From: Nocardioides cavernaquae
GTDB lineage: Bacteria; Actinomycetota; Actinomycetes; Propionibacteriales; Nocardioidaceae
Reading direction: 5' to 3'
Length of the DNA: 64,000 nt
Assembly (NCBI RefSeq): GCF_003600895.1
Contig: NZ_QYRP01000002.1
Coordinates: 3,224,001-3,288,000, forward strand
Shown here: positions 1 to 9,309 of the stretch, piece by piece
Layout of the letters: each line of letters starts with the position of its first letter
Position numbering within the stretch: the first letter of the stretch is position 1
The notes under the pieces: model-generated
Seen by the model: only the letters and a program-made list of their open reading frames with translations
Database searches by the model: none
Told to the model about the DNA's origin: nothing
Made by a program: the position numbers and the translations under genes

Positions 1-216
1 CGCGAGCTTGTCGGCGAGCTCCTTGCGGGTGCGGGCCTGGCCGGTCAGCTGGTCCAGCAGGATCTTGCGCGCGACCGTCTCCTGGTCCGCGTCGGGACCG
101 AGCGCGACCTTGTCCGGCGGAGGTGGGACCGGCAGGCCAGCCTCGCCGAGCCAGGCGGCCACCCCGGCGGCAACGTCACCGTGCCAGCCCGGGGAGGCCG
201 CCTCGCGTGTGGACAT
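1..216 (-). CDS. recX: RecX regulatory protein, N-terminal part (gene runs off the window)
   Basis: This is the first 72 codons of a gene that continues beyond base 1. The frame is open from an ATG at 216. The translation has a Gly/Ala/Pro-rich lead and then the motif ARKILLDQLTGQARTRKEL, the typical first helical repeat of RecX. RecX binds RecA filaments and limits RecA activity. The gene starts 8 bp after the recA stop, so the two are very probably co-transcribed from the LexA-controlled recA promoter. This recA-recX pairing is standard in actinobacteria. The C-terminal repeats cannot be assessed. Confidence 0.85.
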   Translation of the reverse strand, partial: MSTREAASPGWHGDVAAGVAAWLGEAGLPVPPPPDKVALGPDADQETVARKILLDQLTGQARTRKELADKLA

Positions 217-224
217 CAGCCGAC

Positions 225-1262
<1,038 letters not shown>

Positions 1263-1519
1263 GGTGATGTCCTTGTCGTGTCGTCGTTTGTGGGTACATC
1301 GGCGACGTTAGGGCGAGCCACCGACAGCGCCTGATCAGCACCGTCGACACCTGTGGAAAACCTCGCCGGACGTCGTACCCGTAAGCACAAACCTAGCCGA
1401 ACACCTGTTCGATCGGGGCATCCGACACCCCGCGTGTCGCCACCGCTTTCCACGGGCCGGACGGCACCGTAGCGGCTGTGCAACGCGGGCGTAACAGAAC
1501 AGGCTTAACGTCGACTCGC
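1263..1519. other. Intergenic region between divergent recA and the GntR-family gene
   Basis: This 257-bp gap is the left junction of the ureide island. It holds the LexA box at 1398-1411 for recA and must hold the start of the divergent GntR gene. No inverted repeat resembling a GntR operator, no transposon end and no tRNA were seen. A GTG at 1478 could extend the GntR gene by 14 codons into the gap. Confidence 0.5.
1398..1411 (-). promoter_or_regulatory. LexA (SOS) box upstream of recA
   Basis: Read on the minus strand, the site is CGAACAGGTGTTCG, which fits the mycobacterial/Gram-positive SOS consensus CGAACRNRYGTTYG at every position. It lies 136 bp before the recA ATG and 109 bp before the divergent GntR start. 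A TAGGTT (TAnnnT) -10-like hexamer for the recA direction lies just downstream at 1390-1395. No convincing -35 was seen. Confidence 0.85.
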
Positions 1520-2287
1520 ATGACGGGCACCACCACACCCTCCCCGCGACGACGCGAGCGTTCGCCGGCGCCACGGAGGCGATCTGCGTTCGCGGCACAG
1601 CTGGTGAACAGCGCTCCGAGCGGCGTCGCGCCACGCGTCCTCGACGACCTGAGGCGGGCCATCCTCTCCGGGCAGGAGCCTCCCGGCACGCTGATCCCGA
1701 TCGACGCCGTCGCGGAGTTCTTCGGGGTCAGCCACATCCCGGTCCGCGAGGCGCTCAAGATGCTGACCAGCGAGGGGCTCGTCGAACACGTCCCGCACAT
1801 CGGCTACAGCGTGGCGAAGCTGACCTTTGCGGAGTTCAGGGAGCTCTACGAAGTGCGCGAGGCCCTCGAGGCCGCGGCCCTGCGTGCCGCCGTGCTCAAC
1901 GCGTCGACGGAGGATGACGACGTCGTGCGGGCGTCGCACGCGGCACTCACCGTGGCCGCAGCGACGAAGGACGCCTCCGCCTACCACGAGGAGTCGCGCC
2001 GGTTCCACATGGCGCTGATCGCTCCCGCCGGCATGCAGCGACTGGCCCACATGTACGAAGCCGCGTGGAACATGACCGAGGCGGTCCGCCCCATGGCGCG
2101 CGTGGCGGAGGACGACCGGCTGATGCTGTGCAGCGAGCACGACCACCTGCTCGATGCCTTCCTGGCCCGCGACGGGGACCGGCTGGCTGCCGAGTCGGCG
2201 CAGCACTTCGAGCACCTCAAGCTGGCTCTCCAGGCCTTCGCCAGCGAGCCCGAGGTCTTCCGCCCCGGCCATATATCTTTCCCGTGA
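1520..2287 (+). CDS. GntR/FadR-family transcriptional regulator of the ureide operon
   Basis: This is a DNA-binding regulator with an N-terminal winged helix (about residues 35-100; motif FFGVSHIPVREALKMLTSEGLVE) and a C-terminal FCD ligand domain. The FCD metal/ligand residues can be recognised in YEVREALE, RRFHMALI and EHDHLLDAF. The start chosen is the ATG at 1520, giving 255 aa. An in-frame GTG at 1478 would add 14 residues, and neither has a clear Shine-Dalgarno sequence. It lies immediately before the permease/allantoinase operon on the same strand (85 bp gap), so it most likely controls that operon in response to a ureide. The effector is not visible from sequence. Confidence 0.9.
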   Translation: MTGTTTPSPRRRERSPAPRRRSAFAAQLVNSAPSGVAPRVLDDLRRAILSGQEPPGTLIPIDAVAEFFGVSHIPVREALKMLTSEGLVEHVPHIGYSVAKLTFAEFRELYEVREALEAAALRAAVLNASTEDDDVVRASHAALTVAAATKDASAYHEESRRFHMALIAPAGMQRLAHMYEAAWNMTEAVRPMARVAEDDRLMLCSEHDHLLDAFLARDGDRLAAESAQHFEHLKLALQAFASEPEVFRPGHISFP

Positions 2288-2372
2288 CGGGTGCGTGATC
2301 CGGAACCACGAGGACCGAAACACGAGATTCCTAGCGTCATCGGCATCAACTGCGACGACTAAGGAGCACCCC

Positions 2373-3950
2373 ATGGAGCCCACCCAGCCCGACATCGTCG
2401 AGGCCGCCGGCTATCCGCCGGGCCGCGGCGTAGGAAAGCGCGACTACGACCCCCGACTCTCCAACGAAGACCTCGACCCACTGCCCGAGCAGACCTGGGG
2501 CTGGTACAACATCTTCGCCTTCTGGATGTCCGACGTGCACAGCGTCGGTGGCTACGTCACGGCAGGCGCACTGTTCTCCCTGGGCCTGATGACCTGGCAG
2601 GTGTTCGTCTGCCTGATCGCAGGCATCATGATCGTCCAGTACTTCTGCAACCTGGTCGCCAAGCCCAGCCAGAAGGGCGCGGTGCCCTACCCGGTCGCCA
2701 GCCGGATGTCGTTCGGCGTCCTCGGCGCCAACATCCCTGCGATCATCCGCGGCCTCATCGCGATCGCCTGGTACGGCGTGCAGACGTTCCTCGCGGCCGG
2801 CTCCCTGACGATCGTCACCCTCAAGCTCTTCCCCGGGCTGGTCGAGTACGCGACCCAGGACCACAGCTTCCTCGGCCTGTCGTACGTCGGCTACGTCAGC
2901 TTCGCGATCCTCTGGGTCGCCCAGGCGCTGGTCTTCTGGAACGGCATGGAGTCGATCCGCAAGTTCATCGACTTCTGTGGTCCGGCGGTCTACGTCGCGA
3001 TGATCATCCTGTGCATCTACATGGTGATCCGCGCTGACTGGGACATCTCGATGTCGCTGACCGACAAGCACCTGACGACCGGGCAGCAGATCACCGCCAT
3101 GTGTGGTGCCATCGCCGTCGTCGTGTCGTACTTCTCCGGCCCGATGCTCAACTTCGGTGACTTCGCCCGCTACACGAAGAGCTTCGACGAGGTGAAGAAG
3201 GGCAACGCCTGGGGCCTGCCGGTCAACTTCTTCATCTTCTCGGTGCTCGTCGTCGTCACCGCGTCGGCCACCGTCCCGGTGTTCGGCACGCTGATCACCG
3301 ACCCGGTGCACACCATCGAGGCGATCGACACCTACACCGCAGTGCTGTTCGGCGGTCTGACCTTCGTCATCGCCACGGTGGGCATCAACATCGTCGCCAA
3401 CTTCATCTCGCCGGCGTTCGACTTCTCCAACGTCAACCCGCAGAAGATCACCTGGCGCATGGGCGGCATGATCGCGGCCGTCGGCTCGGTCATCCTCACC
3501 CCCTGGAACTGGTACAACAACGACGAGGCGATCTTCTGGACCCTCGGCATCCTCGGTGGCCTGATCGGCCCGCTGTTCGGCATCCTGATCGCCGACTTCT
3601 ACGCCATCCGCAAGGAGAAGATCGTCGTCGACGACCTCTACACCCTCGAGGAGGACGGCGAGTACTGGTACAAGGGCGGCTACAACCCGGTGGCGATCTA
3701 CGCGCTGCTCATTGCCGCGACCTTCTCCCTGGGCTCGGTGCTCCTGCCCAAGATCCTGAAGCTCAGCGACGTCTGGGTGACCGTCAAGGACGTGGCCGGA
3801 AAGTCTGTCGAGTCCACGCCGATCGACTGGATCTCCAACTACAGCTGGTTCATCGGCTGTGCCGTGGGCTTCGTTGCCTACTACGTGCTCGCGGTCCGGG
3901 CCAACGTCGCCGGCGTGAACGACAAGGCAGAGGAGCCGTCGATCGCATGA
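2373..3950 (+). CDS. NCS1-family nucleobase/allantoin/hydantoin cation symporter
   Basis: This integral membrane importer belongs to the NCS1 family (Mhp1, PucI, cytosine and allantoin permeases). The 525-aa product has about 12 hydrophobic segments. It begins with the family hallmark region NEDLDPLPEQTWGWYNIFAFW, in which the conserved Asn/Trp substrate-site area precedes helix 1, and has NFGDFARYTKS in the middle. The start is the ATG at 2373, with AAGGAG at 2361-2366 seven bases upstream. The open frame extends further 5', but that part overlaps the regulator and has no ribosome-binding site. The gene overlaps the racemase by 4 bp, and the operon context points to allantoin or a hydantoin as substrate. 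This is an inference, since uracil or cytosine transporters have the same fold. Confidence 0.92.
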   Translation: MEPTQPDIVEAAGYPPGRGVGKRDYDPRLSNEDLDPLPEQTWGWYNIFAFWMSDVHSVGGYVTAGALFSLGLMTWQVFVCLIAGIMIVQYFCNLVAKPSQKGAVPYPVASRMSFGVLGANIPAIIRGLIAIAWYGVQTFLAAGSLTIVTLKLFPGLVEYATQDHSFLGLSYVGYVSFAILWVAQALVFWNGMESIRKFIDFCGPAVYVAMIILCIYMVIRADWDISMSLTDKHLTTGQQITAMCGAIAVVVSYFSGPMLNFGDFARYTKSFDEVKKGNAWGLPVNFFIFSVLVVVTASATVPVFGTLITDPVHTIEAIDTYTAVLFGGLTFVIATVGINIVANFISPAFDFSNVNPQKITWRMGGMIAAVGSVILTPWNWYNNDEAIFWTLGILGGLIGPLFGILIADFYAIRKEKIVVDDLYTLEEDGEYWYKGGYNPVAIYALLIAATFSLGSVLLPKILKLSDVWVTVKDVAGKSVESTPIDWISNYSWFIGCAVGFVAYYVLAVRANVAGVNDKAEEPSIA

Positions 3951-4654
3951 GGATCCTGGTCGTCAACCCGAACACCACGGGGTCGATGACCGCACAGATC
4001 GGCGCGTGTGCCCGGGCTGCGACCAGCAGCCCGGGCATCACCGTCGACGCGGTCAACCCGGCCCACGGTCCGGCGTCGATCGAGAGCCACCGCGACGAGG
4101 TGCTCGCCGCCCTCGGCGTCATCGAGGAGGTCGAGGCCGGAGAAGCAGCCGGGTACGACGGCTACGTCATCGCCTGCTTCGGCGACCCGGGCCTGCTGGC
4201 CGCCCGCGAGATCGCCACCGGCCCGGTCGTCGGCATCGCCGAGGCAGCGATGCGCACCGCGGCGTACCTGGGCCGGAGCTTCAGCGTGGTGACCACCCTG
4301 GCCCGCACCGTGGGCCACGCGCACGACCTGACCCACCTCTACGGCGTGGCGGCACAGTGCGCAGGGATCCATGCCTGCGAGATCCCGGTGCTCGACCTGG
4401 AGACCGATCCGACCGCGCGCGACCGGATCCTGCAGGCCTGCAAGGAAGCGCTGGCAACCGACGGATCAGACGCGATCGTGCTTGGCTGTGCGGGCATGGC
4501 CGACCTCTGTGCCGAGCTGTCCACAACCCTCGGCGTACCCGTCGTCGACGGGGTGGCCGCCGCCACCGCCGAGGTCGAGAAGCTGGTCCGCCTGGGCCTG
4601 CGCACCGGCAAGACCGGGGAGTTCGCCACTCCCCCCACGAAGGAGATCCGTTGA
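3947..4654 (+). CDS. Asp/Glu/hydantoin racemase family protein, probable allantoin racemase
   Basis: This cofactor-independent racemase-type protein has 235 aa. The two family cysteines that act as acid/base pair are visible: Cys77 in ACFGDPGLLAARE and Cys181 in VLGCAGMADL. The N-terminal VVNPNTT motif is typical of the HyuE/Dcg1/HpxA branch. Such enzymes interconvert enantiomers of 5-substituted hydantoins, and in purine clusters they convert (R)-allantoin to the (S)-form used by allantoinase. The ATG overlaps the permease stop (ATGA), so translation is coupled. The substrate is assigned from context and not from residues. Confidence 0.88.
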   Translation: MRILVVNPNTTGSMTAQIGACARAATSSPGITVDAVNPAHGPASIESHRDEVLAALGVIEEVEAGEAAGYDGYVIACFGDPGLLAAREIATGPVVGIAEAAMRTAAYLGRSFSVVTTLARTVGHAHDLTHLYGVAAQCAGIHACEIPVLDLETDPTARDRILQACKEALATDGSDAIVLGCAGMADLCAELSTTLGVPVVDGVAAATAEVEKLVRLGLRTGKTGEFATPPTKEIR

Positions 4655-5349
4655 GCCCGACGTCCCACCGCGACCTTGTCCACCTCTGGCTGATGATGGC
4701 CCTCACCTTCTCCACGGGGATCGTCGACGCGGTCGGCTTCCTCGGGCTCGATCGCGTCTTCACCGGCAACATGACCGGCAATGTGGTCATCCTCGGCATG
4801 GCCCTCGCCGGAGCCGAAGGGCTGCCCGTCCTCGGCCCCGCCCTCGCCCTGGTCTTCTTCCTCGTCGGCGCCGCCGTCGGCGGACGTGTGCTTCGGGGCG
4901 CGGTCGTCCCGTGGAGCCGTCGGACCAACGTGCTGTTCGGTAGCGTCGCCGGCATGGTCCTCGCCGTCGGCGTTCTCGTGCTCGCCTCGGACTCGCACGC
5001 CGTGGCTCTCCTCGCGACCACCCTGCTCGCTGCTGCCATGGGCGTCCAGGCTGCGACGGCCCGCTACATCGCGGTCAAGGACGTCACGACCGTCGTGGTC
5101 ACCTCTGTCCTCACCGGCCTGGCGGCCGACTCGAAGCTGGGTTCCGGCTCCGGATCCGGTACGACGCGGCGCATCGTGGTCGTCGCCATCCTGCTCGCGG
5201 GTGCCGCGGTCGGAGCCGCCCTGCTGCAGTGGCACCTGGCCGCCGGAGTCATCGTGGCCGGTGTCGTCATCGCCGCGGTGACCCTCGTCGGCTGGTTCCA
5301 CCCCGCGAGCCGCATCACCCCGGCTGCCACGGCCGGAGCCACTGCATGA
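4651..5349 (+). CDS. DUF1275 (YoaK-type) integral membrane protein
   Basis: This 232-aa protein has about six transmembrane helices and belongs to the DUF1275 family. Marker motifs are the early stretch GIVDAVGFLGL followed by FTGNMTGNVV, and the later GVQAATARYIAVKDVTTVVVT. The start is a TTG at 4651 that shares bases with the racemase stop, supported by AGGAG at 4641-4645. The long upstream extension of the frame lies inside the racemase gene and is not real. The family has no settled function. A small transporter or exporter role within ureide use is possible but unproven. Confidence 0.85.
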   Translation: MSPTSHRDLVHLWLMMALTFSTGIVDAVGFLGLDRVFTGNMTGNVVILGMALAGAEGLPVLGPALALVFFLVGAAVGGRVLRGAVVPWSRRTNVLFGSVAGMVLAVGVLVLASDSHAVALLATTLLAAAMGVQAATARYIAVKDVTTVVVTSVLTGLAADSKLGSGSGSGTTRRIVVVAILLAGAAVGAALLQWHLAAGVIVAGVVIAAVTLVGWFHPASRITPAATAGATA

Positions 5350-6428
5350 GGCCCGCGCTGCAGCCGGGCACCGGGCCGATCCGCTCCGCTGCGTACCTCC
5401 CGGCGGAGCCGGACAGCGTGCTGTGGGGCCGGCTTCCGTGCGCCACTGATGCTGCCGTCCTGACCGTCGATCCGGGCACCCAGGTCACGTTCGACACGAT
5501 CAGCCACGAGGGCATCCTGGAGGACCAGGGTCGCGACCCGGCCAGGTTCTTCGGAGGGCACGGCGTGGCCGAGGTGCTCGATGACGCCATCGCGCTGGCC
5601 GGCTCCGGCTACCAGCGCACGTTCGGTGTCGACGGTCCACACGTGGTCAGCAGGCCGGTCCACGTGACGGGCGCGGAGCCGGGTGACCTGCTGGCGATGA
5701 CACTGGTCGAGGCGCTCCCCCGCGTGCCCTACGGCGTGATCTCCAACCGTCACGGCAAGGGCGCGCTGCCCGGCGAGTACCCCGTCGGCGGCGCCACCGT
5801 CAGCGTCTTCGCCTCGGTCGCTGACGAGCCGGGCGACGAGCTGCACGGGTTGCTCCCGTTGCGCGAGGGCGAGGAGCCCTCGGTGCGGTTCCCGCTCGCT
5901 CCCTTCCTCGGCATCATGGGTGTCGCTGTCACCGGTGACCAGCGGCCGCACTCCGTGCCGCCCGGCCCGCACGGCGGCAACATCGACATCAACCGGCTGG
6001 TCGCCGGCACGACGCTCTACCTCCCCGTGCAGGTGGCGGGTGCCCTCGCCTACGTCGGCGACCCGCACTTCGCGCAGGGCGGCGGCGAGGTGTCCCTGAC
6101 CGCGATGGAAGCCTCGCTGCGAGCCACGATCCAGCTCGACCTGGTGAAGCAGGACGAGGCGGTCGCGCGCTTCGGCGAGATCGCGGGCCCTCTCGCGGAG
6201 ACGTCGGAGCTCCTCATCCCCACGGGGCTCGACGAGGACCTCGACGTGGCCGTCGCCAACTGCGTGCGCAACGCGATCGCGCTCCTCGGTGCCCGCTACG
6301 GCATGGCACCGCACCTGGCCTACGCCTACCTCTCGGCAGCGACCGACTTCGAGATCTCGCAGGTCGTCGACGTGGTCAAGGGTGCGCACGCGTGCATCCG
6401 CAAGTCCGACTTCGGGAGCCTGCGATGA
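5346..6428 (+). CDS. Acetamidase/formamidase (FmdA/AmdA) family protein
   Basis: The 360-aa product belongs to the FmdA_AmdA family of metal-dependent amidases, which hydrolyse small amides such as formamide and acetamide to acid plus ammonia. Recognisable family features are the HVSRPVHV/AEPGDLL stretch, PFLGIMGVA, the glycine-rich PGPHGGNIDIN with its conserved His and Asn, and HFAQGGGEV with the conserved His. The start is the ATG at 5346, overlapping the DUF1275 stop. In this operon it follows genes of allantoin breakdown and precedes the AtzH-amidase fusion, so a small amide generated by the pathway (oxamate, formamide or a carbamoyl compound) is the likely substrate. That specific assignment is inference. 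Confidence 0.88.
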   Translation: MRPALQPGTGPIRSAAYLPAEPDSVLWGRLPCATDAAVLTVDPGTQVTFDTISHEGILEDQGRDPARFFGGHGVAEVLDDAIALAGSGYQRTFGVDGPHVVSRPVHVTGAEPGDLLAMTLVEALPRVPYGVISNRHGKGALPGEYPVGGATVSVFASVADEPGDELHGLLPLREGEEPSVRFPLAPFLGIMGVAVTGDQRPHSVPPGPHGGNIDINRLVAGTTLYLPVQVAGALAYVGDPHFAQGGGEVSLTAMEASLRATIQLDLVKQDEAVARFGEIAGPLAETSELLIPTGLDEDLDVAVANCVRNAIALLGARYGMAPHLAYAYLSAATDFEISQVVDVVKGAHACIRKSDFGSLR

Positions 6429-7963
6429 CCACGCTGCCAGGGCTGCCAGGGCTGCCAGAGCTTCCGGGGCTGCCCGATGGCCTGATGGCGGCGTTCCACG
6501 CCTACGAGTCCGCGCTGATGAGCGACGACGTGGCGGAGCTGGACCGGCTGTTCGCTCCCGGTCCGACCACCATGCGCGGGGACGCCAACGGGCTGCTGGT
6601 CGGCCACGACACGATCAGCTCCTTCCGGTCCGGTCGCGGCGGAGCGCCGCAGCGGACGCTGGTCGACGTGCACGTCCAGGTGGTCGACCCCGACCATGCC
6701 CTGATCGTCGCGATCACCGAGCTCGCCCGCGGCGGCAGAGGCCAGCAGACCCAGCTCTGGGCACGCACCGGTGACGGGTGGAAGGTGACCGCCGCCCACG
6801 TCGCGGTCCCCACACCCGCACTCGACTCCCGCATCTGGCGCGTCGTCGGCGACCCGCTGCTCCCACCGACGGGATCCGGAACCCTTGACGGCGAGTCCCT
6901 CGCCGTCAAGGACCTGTACGCCGTCTCCGGCCAGCGCCGCGGTGCAGGCAATCCCGCGTGGCTCGCTGCTGCGCCGGTCGAGACCGCGGACGCTGCAGCG
7001 GTCAGCCTGCTTCGCGCGGCGGGTGCCGCGGTCCGGGGCCTTGCCCGGACCGACGAGTTCGCCTACAGCCTGGCCGGCACCAACGCACACAGCGGCACGC
7101 CTCCGAACCCGAAGGCACCGCACCGCATCTCCGGCGGGTCCACCTCGGGCTCGGCCAGCGCTGTCTCGCTGGGTCATGCCAGCATCGGCCTCGGCACCGA
7201 CACCGGCGGGTCGATCCGCATCCCCGCGGCGTACCAGGGGCTGTTCGGGATTCGCACCACCCACGGCCTGGTCAACGTGCGCGGCCTGCTGCCGCTGGCG
7301 CCGTCGTTCGACACCGTCGGCTGGCTGACGCGCACACCTGAACTGCTGGCACGGGTCGGTGACGTGCTGCTGCCGGAGTCGACCGGTGGTGACCGCACGA
7401 TCGTGACCGTCCCCGCGTTGACCGCACTCGCGCAGCCCGACGTCGCTGCCGCCATCGCGGCCTGGCTGCCCGAAGGACGCAAGGTCGAGTCCTGGGACCT
7501 CGGCGACCTGGCGGCGTGGACGGAGGCGTTCCGGGTCGTGCAGGCGCACGAGGCCTGGGCCAGTCACGGCGCCTGGCTCACCGGCCAGCTCGACACGCTC
7601 GGTGCTGACGTGCGCGGCCGGTTCGAGCTCGCCGCGGCGATCACTGACGACGAGGCCGAGGCCGCCCGCGCGACCGCCGAGGTCGCGAGAGACCGGATCC
7701 GTGCGCTCGTCGGCAGCAACATCCTCGCCCTGCCCGCGGCGCCGAGCGTGGCACCGTTGCTCGGGGCTGACCTCCAGCCCGTGCGGGAGGCCACCCTCAA
7801 GCTGACCTGTCTCGCCGGTCTCGGTGGCCTGCCCGCGGTGACGATCCCGCTCACGACGGTCGACGGACTCCCGTGCGGCGTGTGCCTGGTCGGCGGTCCC
7901 GGTCGTGACAAGGACCTCCTGGTGCTGGCCGGTGCACTCTCCAAGACGAAGGCGGTGGCGTGA
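6425..7963 (+). CDS. Fusion of an AtzH/HpxZ-like domain and an amidase-signature hydrolase
   Basis: The 512-aa product joins two domains. Residues about 18-128 match the AtzH-like (DUF3225) NTF2-fold domain (FHAYESALMSDDVAELDRLF ... WKVTAAHVA). Residues about 138-505 form an amidase-signature enzyme with the Ser-Ser-Lys triad visible as Lys162 (AVKD), Ser239 (GGSTSGS) and Ser263 (TDTGGSIRIPA). In s-triazine and oxalurate clusters the same two activities are separate proteins (AtzE or HpxY amidase, AtzH or HpxZ). The N-terminus has a short Leu-Pro-Gly repeat. The ATG at 6425 overlaps the previous stop. Placed beside pucG, whose product is oxalurate, an N-carbamoyl-acid amidase role is likely. 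The exact substrate is inferred. Confidence 0.88.
   Translation: MTTLPGLPGLPELPGLPDGLMAAFHAYESALMSDDVAELDRLFAPGPTTMRGDANGLLVGHDTISSFRSGRGGAPQRTLVDVHVQVVDPDHALIVAITELARGGRGQQTQLWARTGDGWKVTAAHVAVPTPALDSRIWRVVGDPLLPPTGSGTLDGESLAVKDLYAVSGQRRGAGNPAWLAAAPVETADAAAVSLLRAAGAAVRGLARTDEFAYSLAGTNAHSGTPPNPKAPHRISGGSTSGSASAVSLGHASIGLGTDTGGSIRIPAAYQGLFGIRTTHGLVNVRGLLPLAPSFDTVGWLTRTPELLARVGDVLLPESTGGDRTIVTVPALTALAQPDVAAAIAAWLPEGRKVESWDLGDLAAWTEAFRVVQAHEAWASHGAWLTGQLDTLGADVRGRFELAAAITDDEAEAARATAEVARDRIRALVGSNILALPAAPSVAPLLGADLQPVREATLKLTCLAGLGGLPAVTIPLTTVDGLPCGVCLVGGPGRDKDLLVLAGALSKTKAVA
6434..6475 (+). repeat. Short GC-rich repeat encoding Leu-Pro-Gly units
   Basis: Near-tandem copies of CTGCCAGGG and variants encode [14 protein letters not shown] at the N-terminus of the AtzH-amidase fusion. 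They lie before the folded domain and look like a low-complexity leader. They could vary in length by slippage. Confidence 0.55.
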
Positions 7964-9309
7964 TGCGCGTCGATGCAGTGCAGGCCCAGAGGGTCCTGGT
8001 CGGTGACGAGTTCGTGCCGGCCACGGTCACCTTCCACCACGGCCGGATCACCGGGATCGAGCCGGTCGAGCACCAGACCGAGGGGCTCGTGATCCGGGCC
8101 CCCGACTCGGCGTACGTCGTGCCGGGGATCGTCGACACGCACGTGCACGTCAACGAGCCCGGGCGCACCGAGTGGGAGGGCTTCGTCTCGGCGACCGAAG
8201 CCGCCGCACTCGGCGGTGCGACAACCCTGATCGACATGCCGCTCAACTCGATCCCGTCGACGGTCACCGTGGACGCGCTGCGGGTGAAGCAGGACGCCGC
8301 GCGCGGCGAGCTCATGGTCGACGTCGGCTTCTGGGGCGGCGCGGTGCCGGGCAACGTGGCCGCGCTGGAGCCGCTGTGGGAGGCCGGGGTCTTCGGCTTC
8401 AAGTGCTTCCTCGCGGACTCCGGGGTCGCGGAGTTCCCGCCGCTCAACCCCTCCGAGTTCCTCGCAGCCCTCACCGAGATCGCCCGCTTCGACGGGCTGA
8501 TGATCGTGCACGCCGAGGACGCCGGAGTTCTCGCCGGTGCCCCGAACCGCCCGAGCCGGTCCTACACCGACTTCGTGCTGAGCCGGCCCGACGAGGCCGA
8601 GACCGCGGCCATCCAGCAGGTCATCGACGGGGCACGGGCGACCGGCGCGCGGGTGCACATCCTGCACCTGTCGAGCGCGCGGGCCCTCGACCGCATCAAG
8701 GCCGCGCGCGACGAGGGGCTGCGGATCACGGTCGAGACCTGCCCGCACTACCTCTGCTTCGCGGCGGAGACCATCCCGGACGCGGCTCCCCAGTTCAAGT
8801 GCTGTCCCCCGATCCGTGACGGCGGCAACCGCGAAGAGCTCTGGCAGGCGCTGCGCGACGGCGTCATCGACTGCATCGTGAGCGACCACTCGCCGGCCAC
8901 TGCCGAGGAGAAGGAGCGCGGCGGCGGCGACCTGCAGCAGGCCTGGGGCGGTGTCTCCGGCCTGCAGGTCGGCTTCAGCGCGGTCGCCCAGGAGGCACGC
9001 CGCCGGGGCATCGCGCTCTCCCGCGTCAGCCACTGGATGTCGCGCAACACCGCCGATTTCGTCGGGCTCGGCCACAAGGGCCGGATCGAGGTCGGCGCCG
9101 ACGCCGACCTGGCGATCTACGACACCAACGTCGACTTCCGCATCGAGGCCACGCGCCTCGCGCACCGCAACCCGATCTCGGCGTACGACGGGCTGCGCTA
9201 CGGCGGTCGCATCACCCGGTCGATCGTGCGTGGCAACGCCATCGACGTCGAACGCCCCGACCACGACTGGGGCCGCATGCTCACGCGGCCCGCGAAGGAG
9301 CAGCAGTGA
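7963..9309 (+). CDS. allB: Allantoinase
   Basis: Allantoinase opens the hydantoin ring of (S)-allantoin to give allantoate. The 448-aa product belongs to the cyclic amidohydrolase (dihydroorotase-like) superfamily and carries its binuclear metal ligands: DTHVHVNEPGR (His60, His62), the lysine expected to be carboxylated in GFKCFLADSG, IVHAED, HILHLSS with CPHYLCF, and the catalytic Asp in SDHSPAT. The start is the ATG at 7963, which shares bases with the amidase stop. A GTG one codon earlier is an alternative. It precedes pucG and the allantoate hydrolase, giving consecutive pathway steps in one operon. Confidence 0.95.
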   Translation: MRVDAVQAQRVLVGDEFVPATVTFHHGRITGIEPVEHQTEGLVIRAPDSAYVVPGIVDTHVHVNEPGRTEWEGFVSATEAAALGGATTLIDMPLNSIPSTVTVDALRVKQDAARGELMVDVGFWGGAVPGNVAALEPLWEAGVFGFKCFLADSGVAEFPPLNPSEFLAALTEIARFDGLMIVHAEDAGVLAGAPNRPSRSYTDFVLSRPDEAETAAIQQVIDGARATGARVHILHLSSARALDRIKAARDEGLRITVETCPHYLCFAAETIPDAAPQFKCCPPIRDGGNREELWQALRDGVIDCIVSDHSPATAEEKERGGGDLQQAWGGVSGLQVGFSAVAQEARRRGIALSRVSHWMSRNTADFVGLGHKGRIEVGADADLAIYDTNVDFRIEATRLAHRNPISAYDGLRYGGRITRSIVRGNAIDVERPDHDWGRMLTRPAKEQQ

